Positions 22,889-31,290 of a DNA stretch of 64,000 bases are shown here, in pieces; the first letter of the stretch is position 1; every line of letters starts with the position of its first letter. The stretch is from assembly GCA_963849695.1 (NCBI GenBank), contig CAWKIT010000038.1, forward strand, positions 25,082-89,081, read 5' to 3'. The DNA comes from DASSUW01 sp963849695. Its GTDB lineage: Bacteria; Actinomycetota; Thermoleophilia; Solirubrobacterales; Solirubrobacteraceae. The notes under the pieces were generated by a model. That model did not search any database and had not been told where the DNA came from. It was given only the letters and a program-made list of their open reading frames with translations. A program made the position numbers and the translations under genes.

Positions 22889-24378
22889 ACGCGGCGGAGC
22901 TCCAGGTCGCGGTCGGGTCGCTGCGCGGGATCGCGGAGGAGATGGGCACGGCGCTGATCCACAGCGCGCTGTCGCCCAACATCAAGGAGCGGCGCGACTG
23001 CTCGACCGCTTTGTTCGACCCCGACGGGCGGCTCGTGATCCAGGCCGAGCACATCCCGGTCCACCTCGGCGCGCTGCCCGCGTCGGTCGCCGCCGTGCGC
23101 GCCCACGATCCCGAGCCCGGCGAGGTGTGGGTGCTCAACGACCCGTTCCTGGGCGGCTCGCACCTGCCCGACATCACGCTCGTGTCGCCGATCCACGTCG
23201 ACGGCGAGCTGCTCGGCTGGGCCGCCTCGCGCGCGCACCACGCCGACGTCGGCGGCATGGTGCCGGCCTCGATGCCGGCCGACTCGACCGAGCTGCACCA
23301 GGAGGGCCTGATCCTGCCGCCGTCGCGGCTCGACGACGACCTGATCGACCTCATCGCCGCCAACTCACGCTCCGGCGACGAGCGGCGCGGCGACCTGCGC
23401 GCCCAGCTCGCCGTCCACCATCTCGCCGAGCGGCGCACCGCCGAGCTCGTCGAGCGCCGCGGCGCGGACTGGTGGCACACCGCCTGCGCCGAGGTCTGGG
23501 ACTACGCCGAGCGGCGCACGCGCGCGGCGATCGCCGCCATGCCGGACGGCCGCTACGAGGCGACCGAGACGGTCGAGGCGCTCGAGGGCGACCTGGAGGT
23601 GCGGGCGGCGGTCGAGATCGACGGGGAGGAGGTGCGCGTCGACTTCGACGGCACCGCGCCGCAGCACGGCGGCAACCTCAACTGCCCGCTCGCGGTCACC
23701 ACGTCCGCCTGCTGCTTCGTGCTCCGCGTGATCGCCGACCCCGACGCGCCCGCCTCCGGCGGCGCCTACGCGCCGATCACGGTCACCGCGCCCGAGGGGT
23801 CGCTCGTGAACGCGCGGCCCCCCGCCGCGGTGGTGGCCGGCAACGTCGAGACCTCGAGCCGGATCACCGACTGCCTCATGCGCGCGTTCGGCAAGGCGGT
23901 CGATGCGCCCGCCCAGGGCCAGGGCACGATGAACAACCTCACCTTCGGCTCGTCCCGCTTCACCTACTACGAGACGATCGGCGGCGGCCAGGGCGGCACC
24001 CCCGAGGGACCGGGGCCGTCGGCCGTCCACGTGGCGATGTCCAACACGCTCAACACGCCGGTCGAGGCGCTCGAGGTCGCCTATCCGCTGCGGGTCGAGC
24101 GCTACTCGCTGCGGCCGGGCAGCGGCGGCGCCGGACGCCACCCCGGCGGCGACGGCGTGATCCGGGAGATGACCGTGCTCGAGCCGTGCGAGATGTCGAT
24201 CCTGTCCGACCGGCGCCGCCATCCGCCGCGGGGGGCGGCCGGCGGCAAGCCCGGCAGGCCCGGCAGCAACCGGCTCAACGGCCGCAAGCTCGGCCCGAAG
24301 GCGCGCGCGAGCCTCGAGCCGGGCGACACGATCAGGATCTCGACGCCGGGCGGCGGCGGCTACGGTAGGCCGCGATGA
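22885..24378 (+). CDS. hyuB: Hydantoinase/oxoprolinase B-type subunit
   Basis: A 497-residue HyuB family protein: LQVAVGSLRGIAEEMGTALI, SPNIKERRDCSTALFDPDGR, AEHIPVHLGALPASV, VWVLNDPFLGGSHLPDITLV, GWAASRAHHADVGGMVPASM, DCLMRAFGKAVDAPAQGQG, ETIGGGQGGTP and a final GGGGYGRPR. Length is normal for a free-standing B subunit. It pairs with the A-type gene immediately upstream and overlaps the RpiB-like gene downstream by 4 nt. Whether the substrate is a hydantoin, 5-oxoproline, acetophenone or acetone type compound cannot be told from sequence alone. Confidence 0.92.
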   Translation: MNAAELQVAVGSLRGIAEEMGTALIHSALSPNIKERRDCSTALFDPDGRLVIQAEHIPVHLGALPASVAAVRAHDPEPGEVWVLNDPFLGGSHLPDITLVSPIHVDGELLGWAASRAHHADVGGMVPASMPADSTELHQEGLILPPSRLDDDLIDLIAANSRSGDERRGDLRAQLAVHHLAERRTAELVERRGADWWHTACAEVWDYAERRTRAAIAAMPDGRYEATETVEALEGDLEVRAAVEIDGEEVRVDFDGTAPQHGGNLNCPLAVTTSACCFVLRVIADPDAPASGGAYAPITVTAPEGSLVNARPPAAVVAGNVETSSRITDCLMRAFGKAVDAPAQGQGTMNNLTFGSSRFTYYETIGGGQGGTPEGPGPSAVHVAMSNTLNTPVEALEVAYPLRVERYSLRPGSGGAGRHPGGDGVIREMTVLEPCEMSILSDRRRHPPRGAAGGKPGRPGSNRLNGRKLGPKARASLEPGDTIRISTPGGGGYGRPR

Positions 24379-24818
24379 GGATCGCCATCGCAGCCGACGA
24401 GGACACGGGGGTGGCCCGCCCGCTCGTCGACCAGCTGCGCGCCCGCGGCCACGAGCCGCTGCTGCACGGCGCGCTCGACCCCGACGAGCGCGACGACTGG
24501 GCCTGGGCGTCCGAGGCCGCCGCCCGCGACGTCGCCGAGGGCCGCGCCGACCAGGCCGTGGTCGCCTGCTGGACCGGCACCGGCGCCTCGATCGCCGCCA
24601 ACAAGGTCCCCGGCATCCGCGCCGCGCTCTGCGTCGACGCCCAGACGGCCGACGGCGCCCGCAAGTGGAACGACGCCAACGTCCTCGCCCTCTCGCTGCG
24701 CAGCACCTCCGAGGCCGAGCTGGCCGAGATCCTCGACGCCTGGTTCACCGCCCGGCCGTCGACCGAGGCCGACGACCGGGCGAACGTGGCTCACCTCGAC
24801 GAGATCTCGAACACGTAG
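24375..24818 (+). CDS. RpiB/LacAB-family sugar-phosphate isomerase
   Basis: A 147-residue RpiB-type fold: MRIAIAADEDTGVARPLVDQ, then AWASEAAARDVAEGRADQAV, VACWTGTGASIAANKVPGIR and RKWNDANVLALSLRSTSEAE. In ribose-5-phosphate isomerase B the loop holding the catalytic Cys reads (C)GTGxGxxIAANK; here a Cys is seen as ACWTGTGASIAANK. It probably interconverts aldose and ketose phosphates, or a related compound given its hydantoinase neighbours. Its last 28 bases overlap the 3' end of the convergent GH67 gene. Confidence 0.85.
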   Translation: MRIAIAADEDTGVARPLVDQLRARGHEPLLHGALDPDERDDWAWASEAAARDVAEGRADQAVVACWTGTGASIAANKVPGIRAALCVDAQTADGARKWNDANVLALSLRSTSEAELAEILDAWFTARPSTEADDRANVAHLDEISNT

Positions 24819-27244
24819 TTCTTGACGATCGGCCCGAAGAAGCTCTCCCCGCGGACCTGGACGATCGCCGTGCCGGGCACCCCATCGGCCTGCTGCAGGA
24901 TGCGGTACCGCGCGCCGCGGGCGGTGCGCACGCTGGTGATCCGTGGCGATGCGCCGGCCGGGACGGGGATCGTGTACGAGGCGGCTGACGTGTCGAAGCC
25001 CCCGAACCGCTGCCCGGCGACGACGATCTCGGCCGCCAGCGGTCCGTCGACCGGGATCGGCCGGCCGCTGAACTCCTGCCAGTAGCCGACGCTCGTGTCC
25101 CGCCAGTCGGCCGCGTCGGCCTCATGGGCCGCCAGCTTGGCCCGCACCTCGGCGAAGCGGCGGGCGTCGATGTCCCCCTCCAGCGCGTCCCAGGTCTCGC
25201 GCATCCACGTCACGTACTGGACGCCCGTCTGGTAGCGCAGGACCAGCTCGTCCCAGAAGACCCGCCCGTTGTCCATGCGGTGGTCCCACGGCACGTGGTG
25301 GAACCACATCATCAGGTTCTCCGGGACCGTCTCGATGTCGCCGTAGCGCCGCTCGAGCGTCGGGAAGTACTGCGCCGTGAAGTTGCTACCGGTGGGGGAG
25401 CGGTCGTAGCCCAAGCCCTCGCTGTCGGCCTGGTTGTAATAGACGGGGCTCCAGTCGTCCTTGATGAAGAACTCGTCCGGCTTGGGCCCGTAGTGGTCGC
25501 TGGACCGGAACTGATGCCCGATGCCGAGCGGCGTCTGGTAGCTCACCAGCGCCTCCCACGAGCCCATCATCATCTCGACGATCGTGCGGACCGCGCGGTC
25601 GTCGTTGGTCCACGTCATCCGGACCCAGTCCTCGGCGATGTCGTCAGAGTCGAGCTTCCAGTCCCAGGCCTGGCGGCCGAAGGCGAACAGGTTCGACTGA
25701 GAGAAGTGGTGGCCGGTCAGGTTGTCGGCGTTGCCGAGGTTGGCCACGCCGACGATCGCCGTCTCCTCGTGGTTCTGCGCGGTTCCGTCGACGATTTCTC
25801 CCACGCGGCCGGGGGCGTGCGTCTCCGTCTTGAGCACCTCCTCCCACATCGGCCCGAGGTAGGCGAGCATCGTGCTCTGCCCGGTGTACTCCTGGGTGAT
25901 CTGGAGCTCCAGCGCCTGGTTCGTGTTCTCCATCCGGCCGAACATCGGGTGGAAGGGCTCGCGCGCCTGGAAGTCGAGCGGGCCGTTCTTGGTCTGGAGG
26001 AACACGTTGTCGAGGAAGCGGTCCTCGTCGTCGATCGGCCCGAACTCGAGGTACGCGCGCTTGAGGCGGTCGGGGTCGACCTCGGCGTTGTAGACGAACG
26101 TGCGCCAGTAGACCTTCATGTCCAGCGGCGCCACCGCCGCGGCGATGCCGTTGGCGCCGTCCCCGTGGTCGTAGCCGAAGTCCTGCGGCCCCGGCTGGCC
26201 CTCGGAGTTCGCCTTCACGGTGAAGCCCATGAAGTCCGGGATCGAGGCCTGGAGCTCGCGGGCCTTGCGGTTCCACCAGCCCCGGAACGCGTCGCCGTAG
26301 GGATCGAGCTGCTCGTTCGTCAGCGTGTCGGGCGCGAAGCGGGGGTCGGTGGGCGCCGTGTAATTGATGGCCAGCGAGATCCTGATCCCGTACGGGCGCA
26401 GCGCGTCGGCCAGCGCCGCCTCCTGGGCGATGCGGGCCGACGTCAGGTAGGCGTTGTCGGCGTTGACGAGATTGATCTCGAAGCCGTTGATGCCGACCGA
26501 CGCGAGCGCGCGCGCGACCACGATGTAGCGGTCGAGGATCACGGGCAGATTGCGCCCGGCGCTCGGACCGGTCGCCGCGAAGTTGAAGATCGACCCGTTC
26601 TCGCCGTTGAGGCCGCCCGTCCCCGACGCGTCGTTGCCGGCGTACAGGCGTGTCGTCTCCCAGTTGTTCAGGTGGCGGTTCTCGATCCGCGGCGACGTCG
26701 CGATGTCCAGGTTCGTGATGCGCCGCTCCGTCTGCATGTGGCGCAGGAAGGCGAAGGTGCCGTACAGGGCGGCGACCTCGGTGTTACCGGCGATGATGGT
26801 GAGGCCGCTCACGGAGCGAATCACGTAGCCCTCCTCACCGAGGGATGCGAGATCGCGGCGCTCGACATGCCGGCGCACGATCTCCGAGCTCTCGCGCGTG
26901 CCCACGACCACCGCGCCGTCGGAGGCGCCGTCCGCTACCGGCACCCGCCGGCCGAGCAGGCCGCTCAGGCCGCGGACCAGCTCGTCGCGCGCCGCCTCCA
27001 GCGAGCTCTCCACGAGCTTCTCGGACGAGCCCGGCTCCATGCGCAGGTCGGCCGTCTCGCGGTGGACCTTGTTGGCCTGCACGTTCTCCACGACGACGGT
27101 GGAGACCGCCCGCCGGTACTGCTCGAGTCGCTGGTGGTCTTCGACCCGCTCGTAGCGGAGCCACAGATCGGATCCGTCCTCGGCGGATGCGGGCGGCGCG
27201 CCGACCGCCAGGACGGCGAGAACCAACAGGGTCAGACGCAGCAT
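24791..27244 (-). CDS. Secreted alpha-glucuronidase, GH67
   Basis: An 817-residue protein with a Sec signal (LRLTLLVLAVLAVGAPPASA). The domain order matches GH67: N-terminal alpha/beta domain (residues 40-170, AVVVGTRESSEIVRRHV, EEGYVIRS), then the catalytic barrel beginning IENRHLNNWETTRLYAGNDA, with INGFEINLVNADNAYL, DFMGFTVKANSEGQPGPQDF (acid Glu), VYWRTFVYNAEVDPDRLK and ELQITQEYTGQSTMLAYLGP; then WFHHVPWDHRMDNGR and a C-terminal helical/beta region. It removes 4-O-methylglucuronic acid from xylo-oligosaccharides; extracellular location is inferred from the signal. No other xylan genes are adjacent. Convergent with and overlapping the RpiB-like gene. Confidence 0.93.
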   Translation of the reverse strand: MLRLTLLVLAVLAVGAPPASAEDGSDLWLRYERVEDHQRLEQYRRAVSTVVVENVQANKVHRETADLRMEPGSSEKLVESSLEAARDELVRGLSGLLGRRVPVADGASDGAVVVGTRESSEIVRRHVERRDLASLGEEGYVIRSVSGLTIIAGNTEVAALYGTFAFLRHMQTERRITNLDIATSPRIENRHLNNWETTRLYAGNDASGTGGLNGENGSIFNFAATGPSAGRNLPVILDRYIVVARALASVGINGFEINLVNADNAYLTSARIAQEAALADALRPYGIRISLAINYTAPTDPRFAPDTLTNEQLDPYGDAFRGWWNRKARELQASIPDFMGFTVKANSEGQPGPQDFGYDHGDGANGIAAAVAPLDMKVYWRTFVYNAEVDPDRLKRAYLEFGPIDDEDRFLDNVFLQTKNGPLDFQAREPFHPMFGRMENTNQALELQITQEYTGQSTMLAYLGPMWEEVLKTETHAPGRVGEIVDGTAQNHEETAIVGVANLGNADNLTGHHFSQSNLFAFGRQAWDWKLDSDDIAEDWVRMTWTNDDRAVRTIVEMMMGSWEALVSYQTPLGIGHQFRSSDHYGPKPDEFFIKDDWSPVYYNQADSEGLGYDRSPTGSNFTAQYFPTLERRYGDIETVPENLMMWFHHVPWDHRMDNGRVFWDELVLRYQTGVQYVTWMRETWDALEGDIDARRFAEVRAKLAAHEADAADWRDTSVGYWQEFSGRPIPVDGPLAAEIVVAGQRFGGFDTSAASYTIPVPAGASPRITSVRTARGARYRILQQADGVPGTAIVQVRGESFFGPIVKNYVFEISSR

Positions 27245-27311
27245 GAGCTCTCCTCCCGTTCGAGCTTGCCCCGCATATTAGGCCGGGCGCGCAACTATTC
27301 AAGCCGGGGTG

Positions 27312-28880
27312 TCAGATCTCGAGCCGCTCCTCCTCGAGGTCGAGCTCGCGCTCGAGCCGGTGCATGACCTCGTTCGAGATCTCGCCGGCGTTGCGGAGCC
27401 GTACCAGCTCGGCGCGCTGGGCATCGATGACCACTCTCACCAGCTTCTGGTACTTGAGTGAGCGGTGCTCGATCCCGTCGCCGTCGTCGTCGCCCTCGCC
27501 GGCGCGCGCGGCGAACCGCCGGCTCCGGTAGCGGTACATCCCGCGCATGCGCTCGATGGTGTCGTCGTAGGTCCACTCCTCCTCGGCGAGCTCGTCCAGC
27601 CGCGCGAGGGCGACCGACGCCGCAGCGCGGCGACCGACCAGCTCCTCCTGCGCGTCCACGCCGTCGTCCGCGACGCCGAGCCGCCGGATCAGCGCCGGGA
27701 GCGTGAGGCCCTGGAGAACCAGGGTGGCGAAGATGACCGCGAACGTCAGCAGCTGGATCAGCTCGCGGTTCGGGAAGCCGGGCTGCAGCGCGAGCGCCGC
27801 CGCGAGCGACACCGACCCGCGCATCCCGGACCAGCCGATGATCATGCGGCTCTGCCACGTCGAGCGGCGCTCCTGCATCACGGCCCGGCGGTCGAGCGCC
27901 CGGACCAGGAACACCACCGTCTGCGACCACAGCAGCCGCGTCACGATCACGACGAGGCTGATCGCGACGCACCACCACAGCAACTCGCCGGGCGGCTGCC
28001 CCGACAGGCCGTCGAGGATCAGCGGGAGCTGGAGCCCGATCAGCACGAACAGCAGCGCATTCAGGAGGAAGGTGAGGATCTCCCACACCGCATAGCCCTG
28101 AAGGCGCATGGAGGCGGTCGATATCTCCGGCGCCTTCCAGCCCAGCACGATCCCCGTCGTGACCGCCGCCAGGACGCCCGATACGTGCAGCGCCTCCGCC
28201 GGCAGGTAGCCGGCGTAGCCGCTCAGGATCGAGATCGTGATCTCCACCGGGATGTCGTCGATCCGCCGCCGGATCTCGGTGATCACCAATCCCGCGGCGA
28301 TTCCGATCGCGACACCACCCGCCACGTCGACCACGAAGTCGAGTCCGGCGCTCCAGATCGAGAACGTGCCGCCGACCGCCACGACCGCCGTCCGGTAGGC
28401 GACCAGCGCGGTGCCGTCGTTGATCAGGCTCTCGCCCTCGATGACCGAGACGAGCCGCCGCGGCACCGCCATCCGGCGCGCGATCGCGGTCGCCGCCAGC
28501 GGGTCGGTCGGGGCGACGATGGCTCCGAGCGTGAACGCGGCCGCCCACGGCATGCCGGGCACCAGCGCCTTGATCGCCAGCGCGACGGTGCACATGGTGA
28601 TCAGCACCAGCCCGACCGCCTGCAGGGTGATCGGGCGCAGGCTCTGCCGCAGGTCGTGCAGGTTCGCGAAGAAGGCCGCCGAGTAGAGCAGCGGCGGCAG
28701 GAAGATCACGAGCACGAGGTCGGGCTCGAGCTCGGCATCCGGAATGCCGGGCACGAAGCCGAGCACGAGCCCGCCGACGACCAGCACGATCGGGTACGGG
28801 ATGTTCACCGCGCGCGCCGCCGCGCCGAGCACGGCGACGGAGACCAGCAGGCTGATGAGGATCGCCTCGACCTCGCCCAT
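27312..28880 (-). CDS. CPA1-family Na+/H+ antiporter
   Basis: A 522-residue membrane protein with about 12 helices in the first 400 residues. The opening is VEAILISLLVSVAVLGAAAR, and the ion-binding core is seen as FTLGAIVAPTDPLAATAIAR and VSVIEGESLINDGTALVAYR (ND motif). LPAEALHVSGVLAAVTTGIV and WSGMRGSVSLAAALAL complete the family pattern. A ~130-residue charged cytosolic tail (LDELAEEEWTYDDTIERMRG to DLEEERLEI) is likely regulatory. ATG 28880 shares one base with the stop of the MBL gene upstream, so the antiporter is the last gene of the manB-MBL-antiporter operon. Confidence 0.93.
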   Translation of the reverse strand: MGEVEAILISLLVSVAVLGAAARAVNIPYPIVLVVGGLVLGFVPGIPDAELEPDLVLVIFLPPLLYSAAFFANLHDLRQSLRPITLQAVGLVLITMCTVALAIKALVPGMPWAAAFTLGAIVAPTDPLAATAIARRMAVPRRLVSVIEGESLINDGTALVAYRTAVVAVGGTFSIWSAGLDFVVDVAGGVAIGIAAGLVITEIRRRIDDIPVEITISILSGYAGYLPAEALHVSGVLAAVTTGIVLGWKAPEISTASMRLQGYAVWEILTFLLNALLFVLIGLQLPLILDGLSGQPPGELLWWCVAISLVVIVTRLLWSQTVVFLVRALDRRAVMQERRSTWQSRMIIGWSGMRGSVSLAAALALQPGFPNRELIQLLTFAVIFATLVLQGLTLPALIRRLGVADDGVDAQEELVGRRAAASVALARLDELAEEEWTYDDTIERMRGMYRYRSRRFAARAGEGDDDGDGIEHRSLKYQKLVRVVIDAQRAELVRLRNAGEISNEVMHRLERELDLEEERLEI

Positions 28881-29851
28881 CAGACGGCTTCGTAGCGGAT
28901 CACGCCGCCCACTTCCACCTCTCGGACCTGCCCGCGGTCGACCAGCAGGTCGACGTGCCCGAGCACCTCCGACAGCGTCAGATAGGCCTGCGTGACCGCC
29001 ACGTTGCCCCACAGCGCCTGCGCCAGCTCGTAGGCCGTCTGCGCGCGCTCGCCGATCAGCCCGGCGAGCTTGGCGGCGCGGCGCTCGTGCATGCGGAAGC
29101 GCTCGTCGATCAGCGCCGCGTGGTCGCGCACCGGCTCGCCGTGGCCGGCCAACACGACCTCGGCGGGCAGCTCGCGCGTCTCGCGCAGCGAGTCGAGGTA
29201 CATCATCAGCGCCCGCGGCCGGCCGCCGCCGGGCTCGCCCGACCGGCCGCCGAGCGGGAGCGAGATCAGCGGGTTGGAGGAGATGTGCTTGATCAGGTGG
29301 TCGCCGCCGATCAGCAGCGAGCGGTCGGCGTCCCAGAACAGCGTGTCCGACGGCGAGTGCCCGGGCCGGTGCTGGACCTCGAAGGTGCGATCCGCGAACT
29401 CGAGCGTCGCGCCGTCCGCCAGCGGACGGTCGACGCGCGCGCTGCCGCCCCAGCCCCGATACGCGCGCGAGACCGATCGCAGCGCGCTGACGACGTCGCG
29501 CGGGATGCCGTGGCGCAGCATCAGCGCCTCGGCCAGCTCGTCGTCGCGCTCGGCGTGGGCGCCGAACTCCTCCATCACGGGGGCGAGCACGTCGAGCGCG
29601 CAGACCTCGGCGCCGGAGCGGTCGGCGAGGATGCCGACGAGCCCGAGGTGATCGAGGTGCTGGTGGGTCACGACGATCCGCTCGAGGTCCTCGATCCGGC
29701 GGCCGTGGTCGGCCAGCGCGCGCTCCAGCCCGTCCAGCGCCTTGCCGGAGTTGGGGCCGGTGTCGACGAGCGTGAGCGGCTCGTCCTCGATCAGGTAGCA
29801 GTTGACCCGCCCCACCGCGAACGGCGTCGGGATCGGGAGGCAGTGGATCAC
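28880..29851 (-). CDS. MBL-fold metallo-hydrolase
   Basis: A 323-residue metallo-beta-lactamase fold protein. Metal ligands: THQHLDHLG (HxHxDH), the GHSPSD histidine, the IGGDHLIKH aspartate/histidine and a final GHGEPVRDH histidine. After the core comes a winged-helix-like C-terminal domain (about 250-323, AKLAGLIGERAQTAYELAQA, LSEVLGHVDLLVDRG, VRYEAV-type end), the layout of glyoxalase-II-like proteins with a C-terminal helix domain. The GTG at 29851 overlaps the manB stop by 4 nt. Substrate unknown; thioester or lactone hydrolysis is the usual activity. Confidence 0.88.
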   Translation of the reverse strand: MIHCLPIPTPFAVGRVNCYLIEDEPLTLVDTGPNSGKALDGLERALADHGRRIEDLERIVVTHQHLDHLGLVGILADRSGAEVCALDVLAPVMEEFGAHAERDDELAEALMLRHGIPRDVVSALRSVSRAYRGWGGSARVDRPLADGATLEFADRTFEVQHRPGHSPSDTLFWDADRSLLIGGDHLIKHISSNPLISLPLGGRSGEPGGGRPRALMMYLDSLRETRELPAEVVLAGHGEPVRDHAALIDERFRMHERRAAKLAGLIGERAQTAYELAQALWGNVAVTQAYLTLSEVLGHVDLLVDRGQVREVEVGGVIRYEAV

Positions 29852-31209
29852 GAGCGGATCAGGTCGAGGACCTCGTCGCGCCGCCGCTCCATGTCCTGGA
29901 GCGAGACCACGCTCTCGAGGTTGAGCCGCAGCAGCGGCTCGGTGTTCGACGGGCGGACGTTGAAGTGCCAGTCGTCGTAGTCGATCGAGATGCCGTCGAG
30001 CTTCGAGATCCGGCCGTCGGCGTAGCGGCGCTCGAGCTCGTCCATCTTGCCCTGCTGGTCGGCGACCTCGGAGTTGATCTCGCCGGAGATGAAGTAGCGC
30101 GAGCGGAGCGGCTCGAGCAGCTCCGACAGCTTCGCCCCCCGCTGCGAGAGCAGCTCCAGGATCAGCAGCGCCGGGATCGTCCCCGAGTCGGCGTTGTAGA
30201 AGTCGCGGAAGTAGTAGTGGCCGGAGACCTCGCCGCCGAACGCGCCGCCCTCGTCGCGCATCCGCAGCTTGAAGAAGGCATGGCCGACGCGGTTCATGTG
30301 CGCGCGGCCGCCGAGCCGCTCGACGAGATCGGGCACCGCGCGCGAGGCGCGCACGTCGTAGAGGATGTCGGCGCCGGGCTGCTTGGCGAGGATCGACTCC
30401 GCCAGCAGCGCGGTGAGGAAGTCGCCGTCGACGAACCGCCCGGTGTCGTCGATGAAGAAGCAGCGGTCGGCGTCGCCGTCCCAGGCGATGCCGAGGTCGG
30501 CGCCCTCGGAGCGCACCTTGTCGACGATGAAGCGGCGGTTCTCCTCCAGCAGCGGGTTCGGCTCGTGGTCGGGGAACTCGCCGTCGGGCTCCCAGTAGGT
30601 GGTCACGAGGTCGAGCCCGAGCTGCTCGAGCAGCGGCCCGACCATCGGCCCCGCCATGCCGTTGCCGCCGTCCACGACGACCTTCAGCGGCTTGACGGCC
30701 GCCGGGTCGATGAACCTCAGCGCGGCGCGGCGGAAGTCCTCGTAGACGTCGACCTCCTCGGACGAGCCGCCGCCCGGGGCTTCTCCCAGGCCCCCGTCGA
30801 TCAGCCGGTGGAGCGCGCCGATGCCGGAGTCGCCGGCCAGCGCCACCGCGCCGCGCTCCACCAGCTTGGCGCCCGTGTAGGCCTTCGGGTTGTGCGAGGC
30901 GGTGCACATGAGGCCGCCGTCGAGCTCGCGCGAGCCGACGAGCCAATAGAGCATCTCGGTGCCGACCATCCCGGCGTCGACCACATGGGCGCCCTCGGCC
31001 ATCAGGCCGGCGCGGTACCGGGCCGCCAGCTCCGGCGCGGTCAGCCGCATGTCGCGCCCGAGGCCGACCCGCAGGTCGCGCGTTCCCGAGAGGTCGGCGA
31101 GCACGCGCGCGAACGCGCGCCCGACCGCCTCGGCGACGTCGCCGTCGATCTGCTCTCCGTAGAGGCCGCGGACGTCGTAGGCCTTGAAGATCTCCGCCGG
31201 GGCCGACAT
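29848..31209 (-). CDS. manB: Phosphomannomutase/phosphoglucomutase
   Basis: A 453-residue alpha-D-phosphohexomutase. It starts EIFKAYDVRGLYGEQIDGDV; the phosphoserine loop is MCTASHNPKAYTGAKLV, the Mg2+ loop is IAWDGDADRCFFID, the sugar-binding loop is FGGEVSGHYYFRDF, and the phosphate-binding end is NVRPSNTEPLLRLN. All four active-site loops are intact. It interconverts hexose 6- and 1-phosphates for nucleotide-sugar synthesis, consistent with the glycosyltransferases and rfbC elsewhere in the window. The ATG at 31209 is preferred over the open frame upstream because the family begins there. It diverges from the SARP-type gene. Confidence 0.94.
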   Translation of the reverse strand: MSAPAEIFKAYDVRGLYGEQIDGDVAEAVGRAFARVLADLSGTRDLRVGLGRDMRLTAPELAARYRAGLMAEGAHVVDAGMVGTEMLYWLVGSRELDGGLMCTASHNPKAYTGAKLVERGAVALAGDSGIGALHRLIDGGLGEAPGGGSSEEVDVYEDFRRAALRFIDPAAVKPLKVVVDGGNGMAGPMVGPLLEQLGLDLVTTYWEPDGEFPDHEPNPLLEENRRFIVDKVRSEGADLGIAWDGDADRCFFIDDTGRFVDGDFLTALLAESILAKQPGADILYDVRASRAVPDLVERLGGRAHMNRVGHAFFKLRMRDEGGAFGGEVSGHYYFRDFYNADSGTIPALLILELLSQRGAKLSELLEPLRSRYFISGEINSEVADQQGKMDELERRYADGRISKLDGISIDYDDWHFNVRPSNTEPLLRLNLESVVSLQDMERRRDEVLDLIRS

Positions 31210-31290
31210 CGGGCGCGCAAGGATACGCGGCGGCTGGGCAGCTCCGGGTGCACGGGGAGCTCCGTGACGGTATCGCCTACCTTCACCGGT

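Noticed and set aside
29965..31290. Plus-strand frame continuous with the SARP-type regulator
   Set aside because: Antisense shadow of manB; the regulator begins at GTG 31291 where the winged helix starts.
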